The translations under genes and the position numbers were made by a program. This document shows positions 27,928 through 36,710 of a stretch of DNA of 64,000 bases, piece by piece. The DNA is from Bradyrhizobium yuanmingense (lineage in GTDB: Bacteria; Pseudomonadota; Alphaproteobacteria; Rhizobiales; Xanthobacteraceae): assembly GCF_029167105.1 (NCBI RefSeq), contig NZ_JARFML010000031.1, positions 26,903 to 90,902 of the forward strand. Direction: 5' to 3'. Position 1 is the stretch's first letter. Each line of letters begins with the position of its first letter. Below the pieces are notes generated by a model. The model was not told where the DNA came from and did no database searches. It worked only from the letters and a program-made list of their open reading frames with translations.

Positions 27928-29466
27928 CTAACGCGTCTTGATGAAGCACATGCCGACGCGGCGCGAGGCCGCGGCAGCCTGACAGGTCAGACCGTTGGCA
28001 CAGCTCCATGACGTAAAACTCCTGTCGGGCGTTCCCGATCCCGGATCTTGCAGGGAACAATGCGCGCCCCAGCCGTCCTGATATTCGCTGCCGGCCAGCT
28101 CGCTTCTGCCGCGGGTCTGTGGCCGGCTGGCAAATCCGCGTGAGAAATCAGGGGTTTTTCCGGCCGCGAACGCGGTCAGGATGTCGCGGCGGCGGAGTTG
28201 GTCGCCGAAGAAGTGCGGCGAGGCCGCCACGATGGCGGCATTCGACGGTCTGTCCGCAAGCCAATCGACGCCCGGGAAATGGAAGCCGCCGATGCCACGG
28301 GTCTGGTGACAGCCGGCGCAGGTGACGTCGTTGAGACGGCGCTGGAAGCCTGCGACCGAACGGACGTTCTGCATGTCGAGGCCGCGTGCCGCGGCCTGCT
28401 TCAGCGCGCCGACCACGTCATTGTCGGTGAAGACGGGATCGCCTTTGCCCTCCCCCTGCATCAAGCCGAACTCCGGCTGCAAGGCTGAGGCGTCAAGGCC
28501 GGCGGGGGTCGGCACAATTGCGGACCTAGCCAGGAATTTCTCGGGGATCAACACCGTGCCACGATCGAATTCGCGCAAGTTCTCGGGCGCGAGCAGCCAG
28601 GCCTTGAAGTCGCGCCGCAGTGCATCGTCGGCAAGGATGCGGTCGCGGTCGATCTGGTTCTCCAGCGTCGATTCCTCGAACGTCCTGGTGGCGGCGTCGT
28701 ACTTGAACGTCTTGAGAAGATAATCGGAGCGGAAATCGTGCAGCGCCGATTTCGGCGCGACCGAGACCTGGATGTTGGTCTCGATGCGGTCGAGCATGGC
28801 GTCGTCAGGCGGGAAGCGGCTGCCGATCAAGCCTTGCCAGTCGCCATTGTCGAGCCAGCGCCGCGCGATCTCGGCGCAGCTGATCGGCTTGCCCCTCGCA
28901 TCCGTCTGGCGCCCATCGCGCGCCTTCATCACGAGGTTGAATGTCATCGGCAGGCGCGTTGCGGTCTTGCCGCCATTCGGCCCGCTGTCGAAGCGCGCCA
29001 GACGATAGATCAGCCGGATCTCGCCACAGGACTCCTCCGAGACATAGGCACGGTCCATGCGATTGACGATGCCAGCCAGCACGAAGCGCGCATCACGCGA
29101 TTTCAAGCTCGCTAGGTCGAACAATTGCGCATCAAAGCCCTCGCCGACGCCGATGGTCTCGCCCGGGTAGGTCGCCTTGTACCAGGCAATATAGCGTTCG
29201 AATTCCGCATCGATCGCCGGCAGAACCGGCTTCAGCTGCGGCAGCGAGGCGAACATCAGCTCGGTCGTGAGCGGGACGCCCGAATTCCGCTCCGGCGACA
29301 AAAGACGCGAGATCGTCAGCGTGTTGTTCTGGTCGAGCTTGCGCAGGAGATCGGGATCGGTGATCGCGGTGCCGCGCGTCAGCGCGGTGCTCTCCGCTGC
29401 CAAGAGCGAAACGACACCGCCCAGCAATGCGGCGGCAGCAACGAGAATTCGCAAGGCGCGGCCCAT
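27928..29466 (-). CDS. Secreted protein with one c-type haem motif, unknown
   Basis: Exported protein of about 512 residues. A signal peptide (ALRILVAAAALLGGVVSLLA) is followed by a large unrecognised domain, then VTCAGCHQTRG, a CxxCH haem site near residue 383. Five other Cys are present, four of them near the C-terminus (HCSLQD, WSCANGLTCQ, GMCFIK), likely disulfides. The start is the ATG at 29466; an upstream in-frame start at 29487 only lengthens the n-region. The single haem site in a large domain suggests an oxidase- or peroxidase-like periplasmic protein. It matches a conserved hypothetical family as far as I recall, but no function is claimed. Confidence 0.75.
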   Translation of the reverse strand: MGRALRILVAAAALLGGVVSLLAAESTALTRGTAITDPDLLRKLDQNNTLTISRLLSPERNSGVPLTTELMFASLPQLKPVLPAIDAEFERYIAWYKATYPGETIGVGEGFDAQLFDLASLKSRDARFVLAGIVNRMDRAYVSEESCGEIRLIYRLARFDSGPNGGKTATRLPMTFNLVMKARDGRQTDARGKPISCAEIARRWLDNGDWQGLIGSRFPPDDAMLDRIETNIQVSVAPKSALHDFRSDYLLKTFKYDAATRTFEESTLENQIDRDRILADDALRRDFKAWLLAPENLREFDRGTVLIPEKFLARSAIVPTPAGLDASALQPEFGLMQGEGKGDPVFTDNDVVGALKQAAARGLDMQNVRSVAGFQRRLNDVTCAGCHQTRGIGGFHFPGVDWLADRPSNAAIVAASPHFFGDQLRRRDILTAFAAGKTPDFSRGFASRPQTRGRSELAGSEYQDGWGAHCSLQDPGSGTPDRSFTSWSCANGLTCQAAAASRRVGMCFIKTR

Positions 29467-29502
29467 GCCTGAGGTAACACCGCGCAAGCATGCCTATTCA
29501 AG

Positions 29503-29534
29503 CGAAAAGGCGCTTCACATCGCGGTGAAGCGCC
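29503..29534 (-). terminator. Rho-independent terminator for the frameshifted gene
   Basis: On the minus strand GGCGCTTCA, an 8-base loop and TGAAGCGCC are followed by TTTT. It begins 26 bp after the stop codon at 29560. Confidence 0.75.
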
Positions 29535-29559
29535 TCTTCGAAAGTCGGATATCGGACGC

Positions 29560-30590
29560 TCAGCGTCCGACGATCAGCCCCCTTGAGGTGACGACCACCC
29601 AGCGGCCATCCTGGCGGCGGATCGCATCAACACGGCCGACGCCGGGGATGGGATCGCCGGGATAGACCTCATAGAGCCCGTCGCGACCCTCGATCAGCGC
29701 GCCGCCGTTGCTGGCGTTGCGCAGCCGCCAGCCTTCAATCGTCGGCAGACGTCCGACTTCGGTCTTGGGCGCTGCGCCGACCGGGCCGGTGCGGCCGCGG
29801 CGGTCGCGAGCTGAGTCTGGGGCTGGGTCGGCGCGATCGAGCCGGTGGTCTCCTTGGACGCCGCTGCTGCGGCCTGCGCGGGCGCGGCGGGCGGCGTGGC
29901 GCGGAGCTTGTCGACGGCCTCGGACAGCTTTGCGATCCTGGCCAGCGGCTCGGCCTGCGCCTTTTCGAGCTTGTCCAGGCGGTCGTTGGCCCGGTTGAAC
30001 TGGGTGAGGCCGGTCTTCGAGCTCTGCTCGACATTGGCCTTCAGGGCGACGAGGTCGGCATCGATCCGCGCCACGGACGCATCCAGCGCGCTGGTATCGG
30101 CGACTTGGACCGGAGCGACTTGGAGCGGAGCCGGGGCGGGTGCGGCGAAACGCATCATGCCGGCGGTCGCAAGCGCGCCGCTGATCGCGCCGACGCTGGC
30201 GGCAATCGCCACCACCGCGGCCATCGCCGACAGCCGGCGCTTGCTGCCGGACTCGCGCGGCTCGTCCGCCTTCCCATGCGGGGCGAACTCCTCGCGCTCC
30301 CAGCGGTCGGCGGGCGGCATGACCATGAGCTTGCCGTGCTTCGGCTCGGGCTTGGCCTCAGCTTTGGCGTCAGTCTTGGCCTCAGTCTTGGCCTCAAACT
30401 TCGGCACTTCGATCCGCGGCGGCTCAATCTTCGGGGCGTCCGCCTTGACCGGATCGGGCTTGGGCGGCGCTTCGTGATCGGGGGCGATCGAGGGGGCCTC
30501 GATACCGGCGGCAGCCTCGATGGCCTGCGGTGCTGCGGCGTCGATGGCAGCGGCATCGTGGGCAGCCTGCTCGGGCATTGGTTCGCTCAC
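29560..30590 (-). pseudogene. Membrane-anchored coiled-coil protein, frameshifted near its 3' end
   Basis: Begins at 30590. An acidic, Pro/Ala/Lys-rich cytoplasmic region (repeats of EAKTEAK and DAKAEAK type) leads to one membrane helix (AMAAVVAIAASVGAISGALA), then a coiled coil (about residues 165-230) and a linker. Near 29785-29800 the frame breaks: the first frame ends at 29694 in an Arg-rich tail, while the next frame continues KTEVGRLPTIEGWRLRNASN into a small beta domain ending TSRGLIVGR at 29560, followed by a good terminator. The break lies in a GCGGCCGCGG run, so it is either a base-call error or a real mutation. The intact protein would be about 343 residues; function unknown. Confidence 0.75.
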
Positions 30591-30839
30591 GGCTCAAATA
30601 CTCCAGTCTCGGTTGACCTTTTGGTAACTTTCATTGCTTGCGAAATCCTTACCTCGGGACCCGCTTACCTAAATTTTAGGAATTCATCCGGGGCCGAATT
30701 GGGCCGGGAACGTGGAACCGGTGTGGCGGGCGTGAAACAATTTGTAATCGGGGGAAGATGAACGGCGGCGGAATGGTCTTCCTCCAGAGCGACAGTGCGA
30801 CGGAGTGAGCGGCGCCCGCTCCGTCCACATCACTGTCCC

Positions 30840-31337
30840 TCACATCACCACCGGGGCATCCGGCAACTCGTTCGCATGCGGCCCCTGCTTCGGAAAATGC
30901 TTTGCCATTTCGCGCGACACGGCCTCGATGCCGCTGATCACGCCGCGTTCGAACCGGCCCGATCTGAACTCGGCCTCCATCGCGCGGCAGATCGTCTCCC
31001 AACCCTCCGCGCCGACCTTCGCGTCGATGCCTCGATCGGCGATGATCTCGACGTCGCGGTCGGCGAGCAGGAGATAGATCAGAACGCCATTGTTATGGGC
31101 GGTGTCCCAGATACGCAGATGCGAGAACACATCGAGGGCGCGCGCGCGGGCCGGCTGGTTGCGGAACAGCGGACCGCCGTCGAGCGCCCCTTCGACGACA
31201 AAGCGGACCTGGCCGGAATGGGTGGCTTCGGCGCGCTTGATCGCCTGCTCGATGCGATCGAGCACCGCTTGCGGAAAGATCTGCTTCGCCCGCCAATGAT
31301 GCTGCACGAGATGTCGGGCAATGCGCTTGATGCTCAT
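30840..31337 (-). CDS. TPM domain protein, soluble
   Basis: Protein of 165 residues with one TPM domain (COG3762-like). HLVQHHWRAKQIFP opens it, HSGQVRFVVEGAL and LRIWDTAHNNGVLIYLLLAD follow, then ADRGIDAKVGAEGWETIC. TPM domains are linked with membrane protein quality control and photosystem assembly; their activity in bacteria is not settled. It follows the secreted TPM protein by 5 bp, so the two are translated from one message. About 250 bp upstream of it in plus orientation (30591-30839) shows no gene. Confidence 0.83.
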   Translation of the reverse strand: MSIKRIARHLVQHHWRAKQIFPQAVLDRIEQAIKRAEATHSGQVRFVVEGALDGGPLFRNQPARARALDVFSHLRIWDTAHNNGVLIYLLLADRDVEIIADRGIDAKVGAEGWETICRAMEAEFRSGRFERGVISGIEAVSREMAKHFPKQGPHANELPDAPVVM

Positions 31338-31342
31338 GATCG

Positions 31343-32236
31343 CTACCAGCTCCCCGAGGCGCCGCCGCCGCCGAAACTGCCGCCGCCGCCGCTGAAGCCG
31401 CCGCTACTCGACGATCCGCTGCTCCATCCGCCGGAGGAGCCGCTCGACCACGAGCCGCCGCGCGAACGACCCGTGCCTGGCGTGATCGCCGAAAACAGAT
31501 CGGCGATAAATCCGACGATGAAGCCGAGGATGCCGACAGCCGCCGCGAGCGCCGCGGAGCCGAGAATGAGCCAAGTTACCGCTGCGATGATGCCCCCGGT
31601 CACCAATGATCCGAGCAGCCGCCCCAGGATGGCGCGGAAGAACCCGCCGACGCCGATCGAGGCAAACAGCGCCACCGCAAACACTGGCGCCAGATCATCC
31701 AGATTATTGTGGGCGAAGTTGACGCTGCGCGAGGGTGACGGCAGCGGCTCGCCATCGATCACCCGCAACATGCGGTCGACGCCTGCGCTGATGCCCGCAG
31801 CGAAATCGCCGCTTCTGAATTTCGGGGTGATAGCCTCGTCGATGATGCGCCGGGAGGTGACGTCGGTGAGCGCGCCCTCGAGACCGTAGCCGACCTCGAT
31901 GCGCAAATGCCGGTCGTTCTTGGCGACGACGAGAATCGCGCCGTCGTCGACCTTCTTGCGGCCGATCTTCCAAGCCTCCGCGACCCGGATCGAGAATTGC
32001 TCGATCGTCTCCGGCTGCGTGGTCGGGACGATCAGCACGGCGATCTGGCTGCCCTTGCGGTTCTCGAAGTCGCGCAGCTTTTGCGTGAGCGCGGCGATGT
32101 CGCCGCTGGAGAGCGTGCCGGTCTGATCGACGACACGGCCGGTGAGCTGGGGGACGACGACGTCGGCGTGGGCGGGGAAGGCAAAGATGAGGAAGAGTGC
32201 TGCAACGATGACCGCGCACCACACCCTCGCCGTCAT
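31343..32236 (-). CDS. Secreted TPM domain membrane protein (YgcG family)
   Basis: Protein of 297 residues. Signal peptide (VWCAVIVAALFLIFAFPAHA), then a periplasmic TPM domain (VVPQLTGRVVDQTGTLSSGD, then QIAVLIVPTTQPETIEQFSI), membrane helices around residues 180-245, and a Gly/Ser-rich tail ending GGGGASGSW, the usual YgcG layout. The ATG at 32236 is chosen because it begins the signal peptide; the open frame extends further upstream. It sits between lemA and the soluble TPM gene, a common trio in proteobacteria. Confidence 0.88.
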   Translation of the reverse strand: MTARVWCAVIVAALFLIFAFPAHADVVVPQLTGRVVDQTGTLSSGDIAALTQKLRDFENRKGSQIAVLIVPTTQPETIEQFSIRVAEAWKIGRKKVDDGAILVVAKNDRHLRIEVGYGLEGALTDVTSRRIIDEAITPKFRSGDFAAGISAGVDRMLRVIDGEPLPSPSRSVNFAHNNLDDLAPVFAVALFASIGVGGFFRAILGRLLGSLVTGGIIAAVTWLILGSAALAAAVGILGFIVGFIADLFSAITPGTGRSRGGSWSSGSSGGWSSGSSSSGGFSGGGGSFGGGGASGSW

Positions 32237-32361
32237 CGCCAGGCTTGCCGCCTTCGCTGAAGCTGCGGCGCGCCGAGCACCCGTGTAAGCCTCGGCGTAG
32301 CCTTGGCGAAGCCGGGACCGGGCGATCCAGTATTCCAGAGACGCCTGTGGCATATGGAGAG

Positions 32362-32402
32362 GCCGCGGCGTACTGGATTCCCCGCTTTCGCGGGGAATGA
32401 CA
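32362..32402. repeat. Short inverted repeat in the lemA-TPM gap
   Basis: ATTCCCCGC pairs with GCGGGGAAT across CTTTC, a small dispersed palindrome. It lies between lemA and the TPM gene and might damp read-through. The rest of 32237-32437 has no gene. Confidence 0.6.
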
Positions 32403-32437
32403 GTGGTGGGTGGGACGCGCATCGGGGCCGAACGCGA

Positions 32438-33046
32438 CTACTTCGACGGCGCCGGCGCCGGATTGAAGTCCACCTTCGGCGCGGTCGAGATCGCCTTCTC
32501 GTTCTCGACCGAGAAGTTCGGCTTCTCCTTGTAGCCGAACGCCATCGCGGTGAGATTGGTCGGGAACGAGCGGACAGTGACGTTATAATCCTGCACCGCC
32601 TTGATGTAGCGGTTGCGCGCCACCGTGATGCGGTTCTCGGTGCCCTCGAGCTGCGACATCAAATCCTTGAACAGGGCGTCGGACTTCAGCTGCGGATAGT
32701 TCTCGGTCACGACCAGCAGGCGCGACAGCGCGCTGGAAAGCTCGCCCTGGGCGGCCTGGAATTTCTGGAACGCGGCGGGATCGTTCAGCACCTCCGGCGT
32801 CGCCTGGATGCTGCCGACCTTGGCGCGGGCATTGGTGACGCCGAGCAGCACGTCCTTCTCCTGCTGGGCAAAGCCCTTCACCGAGTTGACGAGATTGGGC
32901 ACGAGATCGGCGCGGCGCTGATACTGGTTCACCACCTCGGACCAGGCGGACTTGATCTGCTCGTCCTCGCTCTGGATCGCGTTGTAGCCGCAATTGGTCA
33001 GGCTCAGCGAGGCCAGGGCGGCCAGCACGGTCAGGATCTTGCGCAT
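32438..33046 (-). CDS. lemA: LemA family lipoprotein
   Basis: LemA-type protein of 202 residues. The N-terminus MRKILTVLAALASLSLTNCG ends in a lipobox-like LTNC, so it is probably a lipoprotein. The helical LemA domain follows with RRADLVPNLVNSVKGFAQQE and RLLVVTENYPQLKSDALF. The ATG at 33046 has GGGAGAAA before it; a TTG at 33049 is the only longer option. It is the first gene of the lemA-TPM-TPM group; the trio is conserved but its role is unclear, likely envelope homeostasis. Confidence 0.9.
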   Translation of the reverse strand: MRKILTVLAALASLSLTNCGYNAIQSEDEQIKSAWSEVVNQYQRRADLVPNLVNSVKGFAQQEKDVLLGVTNARAKVGSIQATPEVLNDPAAFQKFQAAQGELSSALSRLLVVTENYPQLKSDALFKDLMSQLEGTENRITVARNRYIKAVQDYNVTVRSFPTNLTAMAFGYKEKPNFSVENEKAISTAPKVDFNPAPAPSK

Positions 33047-33114
33047 CAAATTTCTCCCGGTGGAATCCTGTGATTCAATATCAGATAGCGATCACACGCT
33101 GCTAGCTTCCGCGT

Positions 33115-33184
33115 CATTCCGGGGCGCGAAGCGAACCCGGAATCTCGAGATTCCGGGTCTGGTCCTTCGGACCATCCCGGAATG
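33115..33184. repeat. Dispersed inverted repeat
   Basis: ATTCCGGGGCGCGAAGCGAA with CCCGGAATCT pairs with AGATTCCGGG and CATCCCGGAAT further on. It is one of several intergenic palindrome families here and lies between lemA and the divergent crotonase gene. Confidence 0.75.
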
Positions 33185-33292
33185 ACTGCGGCGAATGGGG
33201 TGCCCCAGCCGGCTGACGCAAGCCTCTTGCCTCGCACCGGCCGACATAGTCAACTCCGGCAAAACAAGAGCGGAAACACCAGGGGGAACGCG

Positions 33293-34147
33293 ATGTCCTC
33301 GTTCGAGACCATCCTCGTGGAACGGCCGGAGCCGGCGATCGTCCGTGTCGTGATGAACCGGCCCGAGGCGCGCAACGCGCAGAACCTGCAAATGACCTAC
33401 GACCTCAACGCCGCCTTCGATGCGGCAGTGCAGGACGATGCGGTCAAGGTGATCATTCTCGCCGGCAACGGCCCGCACTTCTCTTCTGGCCACGACCTGC
33501 GCCCCGGAGACAAGAATACCGCTGGGGTCGATTTCCCGCCGATCGGAAATTGGGGCGGTTTCGCCGAGCCGAACGCCCATGGCCGGTTCGCCCGCGAGCA
33601 GGAGATATATCTCCAGATCACGCGGCGCTGGCGCAATCTGGCAAAGCCCACCATTGCCGAGGTGCATGGCAAGTGCATCGCCGGCGGGCTGATGCTGGCC
33701 TGGGCCTGCGACCTCATCGTTGCCAGCGACGATGCGCAGTTCTGCGATCCCGTCGTCACCATGGGCGTGTGCGGCGTCGAATGGTTCGTGCATCCCTGGG
33801 AGCTGGGTGCACGCAAGGCCAAGGAGTTCCTGTTCACCGCCGACAGCTGGAGCGCGCAGGAGGCGCACCAGCTCGGCATGGTCAACCAAATCGTGCCGCG
33901 CGCCGAGCTCTCGTCGCGCGTGCTGGAGCTGGCGCGAAGGATCGCGACAAAACCATCCTTCGCGCTGAAGCTGACCAAGGAGGCGGTCAACCGCTCGGTC
34001 GATGTCATGGGCCAGCCGGCCGCGATCGACCAGGCCTTCGCGCTGCATCAGCTCTGCCACGCGCACAATCTCCAGGAGTTCGGCATGATCGTCGATCCAT
34101 CCGGCCTGCATCCCTCCGTGCGCAGGCCGCCCGCCGCCGCGGAGTAG
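33293..34147 (+). CDS. Crotonase (enoyl-CoA hydratase) superfamily protein lacking both catalytic Glu
   Basis: Crotonase fold of 284 residues. The oxyanion-hole segments HFSSGHDLRP and HGKCIAGGLMLAWACDLIVA are clear. The two glutamates of enoyl-CoA hydratase are absent: Met134 and Val154 occupy their places. Another crotonase reaction (isomerase, ring opening, thioester hydrolysis) or a non-standard base is therefore likely. AGGGGGAA precedes the ATG at 33293. It is 5 bp upstream of two acyl-CoA dehydrogenase genes and forms an operon with them. Confidence 0.85.
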   Translation: MSSFETILVERPEPAIVRVVMNRPEARNAQNLQMTYDLNAAFDAAVQDDAVKVIILAGNGPHFSSGHDLRPGDKNTAGVDFPPIGNWGGFAEPNAHGRFAREQEIYLQITRRWRNLAKPTIAEVHGKCIAGGLMLAWACDLIVASDDAQFCDPVVTMGVCGVEWFVHPWELGARKAKEFLFTADSWSAQEAHQLGMVNQIVPRAELSSRVLELARRIATKPSFALKLTKEAVNRSVDVMGQPAAIDQAFALHQLCHAHNLQEFGMIVDPSGLHPSVRRPPAAAE

Positions 34148-34152
34148 ACGCG

Positions 34153-35301
34153 ATGGATCTCAATCTCAGTGACGAGCAAAAGTTGCTGCGCGAGAGCGCG
34201 GAACGATTCGTGGCCGAGAGCTACGATGCCGAGCACCGCCGCAGAATCGCGAACGATCCGCTCGGCTTCAGCCCGGCCGTTTGGAAGCAGTTCGCCGAGC
34301 TCGGCTGGCTGGCACTGCCGCTTCCGGAAGAGTTCGGCGGGCTCGGCGGCGGCGCGGTCGATATCGGCATCTTGATGGAGGCCTTCGGCCGGGGCCTGGT
34401 TTCTGAGCCTTATGTCGCAACCGTCGTGCTCGGGGCCGCGCTGATCGCCAGATGCGGCACCAGCGAGCAGAAGCAGGCGAGCCTGCCCAAGGTGGCGGAA
34501 GGATCACTGAAGCTTGCGCTGGCGCATTCGGAGCGCGCCGCCCGGTTCGATCTTGCCAAGGTCACGACCAGCGCCAACAAGACCGGACAAGGCTGGCGCC
34601 TTTCCGGCAGCAAGATCGCCGTGCTCGACGGACATGCCGCCGATGCGATCATCGTCTCCGCCCATATCCACGATCATCAGGGCCCCTCGGGGCGGATCGG
34701 CCTGTTCCTCGTGCAGGCGACGACGCCGGGTCTCGTCATCAGTGATTATCCGCGTCTCGGCGGCGGACGCGCCTGCAACATCGAGCTGTTCGACGCGCAT
34801 CTGCCGGAAGACGCCCTGCTCGGCGACGGCAGCGACGCCGTGCCCGCGATCGAATGGGCGATTGATCGCGCCATGGCCGCGCTAGGTGCGGAAGCTGTCG
34901 GCATCATGCAGACGCTGCTCGACACCACGCTCGACTACACCAAGATCCGAAAACAATTCGGCCGGCCGCTCTCCGCCAACCAGGTGATCCGCCACCGCCT
35001 CGCCGACATGGCGATGCAGGTGGACGAGGCGCGCTCGATGGCGCTGCGGGCTGCGTTGAAGGCCGATAGCGCGCCGATCGAGCGTGCCCGGGCAGCCTCG
35101 GGCGCGAAGGCGAAGATCGGCAAATGCGCGCGCTTCGTCGGCGAGCAGTCGATCCAGCTCCATGGCGGCATGGGTGTCACCGAGGAGCTCGAGGTCGGCG
35201 CCTATTTCAAGCGGCTGGTCGCCTTCGACACGCTGTTCGGCGGCAGCGCCCATCACTATGCCCGCCACGCCGAGCTGAGCCGCAGGGCCATCTCTGCTTA
35301 A
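34153..35301 (+). CDS. Acyl-CoA dehydrogenase, heteromeric type, subunit lacking the usual base
   Basis: ACAD-fold protein of 382 residues. N-terminal helical domain (LNLSDEQKLLRESAERFVAE), a shortened middle domain, and the C-terminal LHGGMGVTEELEVGAYFKRL. The usual catalytic YEG position reads LFGGS (Gly363), so no Glu is present there. In mycobacterial steroid side-chain degradation, such proteins form alpha2beta2 dehydrogenases with a neighbour. Here the next gene, 13 bp downstream, is another ACAD, which fits. The start at 34153 follows the crotonase stop by 5 bp. Confidence 0.85.
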   Translation: MDLNLSDEQKLLRESAERFVAESYDAEHRRRIANDPLGFSPAVWKQFAELGWLALPLPEEFGGLGGGAVDIGILMEAFGRGLVSEPYVATVVLGAALIARCGTSEQKQASLPKVAEGSLKLALAHSERAARFDLAKVTTSANKTGQGWRLSGSKIAVLDGHAADAIIVSAHIHDHQGPSGRIGLFLVQATTPGLVISDYPRLGGGRACNIELFDAHLPEDALLGDGSDAVPAIEWAIDRAMAALGAEAVGIMQTLLDTTLDYTKIRKQFGRPLSANQVIRHRLADMAMQVDEARSMALRAALKADSAPIERARAASGAKAKIGKCARFVGEQSIQLHGGMGVTEELEVGAYFKRLVAFDTLFGGSAHHYARHAELSRRAISA

Positions 35302-35314
35302 CAAGGAGCGCATC

Positions 35315-36511
35315 ATGGACCTGTCGTTCAATGCCGAGGAGCGCGCCTTCCAGAGCGAGGTGCGCGGCTTCATTGCCAAGAATCTCACCGAGGAAATGAA
35401 GCGCGCGACCGCGCTGACGCCATCGGTGTTCTCCGACCCCGACATCGGCATGGCCTGGCAGCGCGCGCTGCACGCCCAAGGCTGGGGCGCGCCGGGCTGG
35501 CCGGTCGAATATGGCGGCCCCGACTGGACACCGGCGCAGCGCTGGATCTTCGAGACGGAGTGCGCCCGCGCCGGCGTGCCCAACGTCAACGTGATGGGCG
35601 TGAAGATGGTCGGGCCCGTCATCATCGGCTTCGGCAGCCCCGAGCAGAAGAATTTCTACCTGCCGCGGATTCTCTCCGGCGAGGATTATTGGTGCCAGGG
35701 CTATTCCGAGCCGGGCTCCGGCTCAGATCTGTCGTCCCTCAAGACGCGCGCGGTGCGCGACGGCGACGATTACATCATCAACGGCACCAAAATCTGGACC
35801 ACGCACGCGCATCACGCCAACCGCATGTTCGCGCTGGTGCGCACCAGCGACGGCCCGCGGCAGCAGGACGGCATCAGCTTCATCCTGATCGACATGAAGA
35901 CGCCAGGCATCACCATCCGTCCCATCCTCACCATCGGCGGCGACCACGAGGTCAACCAGGTGTTCTTCGACGACGTCCGCGTGCCCGTCGCAAATCGCGT
36001 CGGCGAGGAAGGCAAGGGCTGGACCTACGGCAAATATCTGCTCGAGTTCGAGCGCGGCGCGGGCATCGCCTCGGCCAAGCTGCGCGAAGGATTGAAGGCG
36101 ATTGCCGATCTTGCCGAGTCCGACCTCACGGGCCGCGCCATCGACAGCCCCGACATCGCGACGCGGATTGCCGAGGTCGAGGTCGACATCGACGCGCTCG
36201 AGATGACGGAGCTGCGCGTGCTCTCGGCACTGCAGACCGGCCAAAATCCCGGCGCGGTGTCGTCGATCCTGAAGCTGCGCAACAGCGAGATCCGCCAGGC
36301 CGTGACGCGGTTAGGAGCCGACGTGATCGGCCACGACGCCCTCGCCGTCGAGCCGATGCGGCCGCTCTACAAGCTCAACCACGAGCCCGCGATCCCTGAG
36401 GAGATGCTGACGGTGATGCCAGAATATCTCAACGGCCGTGCCTACACCATCTTTGGCGGCACCTCGGAGATCCAGCGCGATATCATCGCGAAGATGATGC
36501 TGGGGATTTAG
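35315..36511 (+). CDS. Acyl-CoA dehydrogenase, heteromeric type, probable catalytic subunit
   Basis: ACAD of 398 residues with the full layout: GYSEPGSGSDLSSLKTRAVR (FAD/substrate), INGTKIWTT, and C-terminal FGGTSEIQRDIIAKMML. The usual Glu in the last motif is Gly381, but helix G carries YLLEFERG with Glu244/Glu246, near the position used as base in isovaleryl-CoA dehydrogenase and FadE-type heteromers. It is therefore likely the catalytic partner of the previous protein. AAGGAGCG precedes the ATG. Substrates of such pairs are often ring- or branch-bearing acyl-CoAs; this is inference. Confidence 0.87.
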   Translation: MDLSFNAEERAFQSEVRGFIAKNLTEEMKRATALTPSVFSDPDIGMAWQRALHAQGWGAPGWPVEYGGPDWTPAQRWIFETECARAGVPNVNVMGVKMVGPVIIGFGSPEQKNFYLPRILSGEDYWCQGYSEPGSGSDLSSLKTRAVRDGDDYIINGTKIWTTHAHHANRMFALVRTSDGPRQQDGISFILIDMKTPGITIRPILTIGGDHEVNQVFFDDVRVPVANRVGEEGKGWTYGKYLLEFERGAGIASAKLREGLKAIADLAESDLTGRAIDSPDIATRIAEVEVDIDALEMTELRVLSALQTGQNPGAVSSILKLRNSEIRQAVTRLGADVIGHDALAVEPMRPLYKLNHEPAIPEEMLTVMPEYLNGRAYTIFGGTSEIQRDIIAKMMLGI

Positions 36512-36535
36512 GCGAGCTGGCGCGACATACTCGGT

Positions 36536-36672
36536 GTCGTCCCCGCGAAGGCGGGGACCCATAACCACAAGCGGACGTGGTTACGGAGACCCGGAGTTAC
36601 CAATTTGGCAATAACCACTCCCTGTGGTTATGGGTCCCGGGCTCGCGCTTTGCGCGCCCCGGGACGACGAGC
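36536..36672. repeat. Palindromic repeat, family B, copy 2
   Basis: GTCGTCCCCGCGAAGGCGGG with GACCCATAACCACAAGCGGA at the left, CCCTGTGGTTATGGGTCCCG with CCCCGGGACGACGAG at the right. It pairs with the copy at 17528-17677 in sequence and lies between convergent genes. Confidence 0.85.
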
Positions 36673-36710
36673 TGAGTTTGGCGCAATAGCCTGCGCAACA
36701 GCTAGCGCAC

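Noticed and set aside
33293..34147. Naming the crotonase an enoyl-CoA hydratase
   Set aside because: Both catalytic Glu positions are replaced (Met134, Val154), so only the superfamily is claimed.
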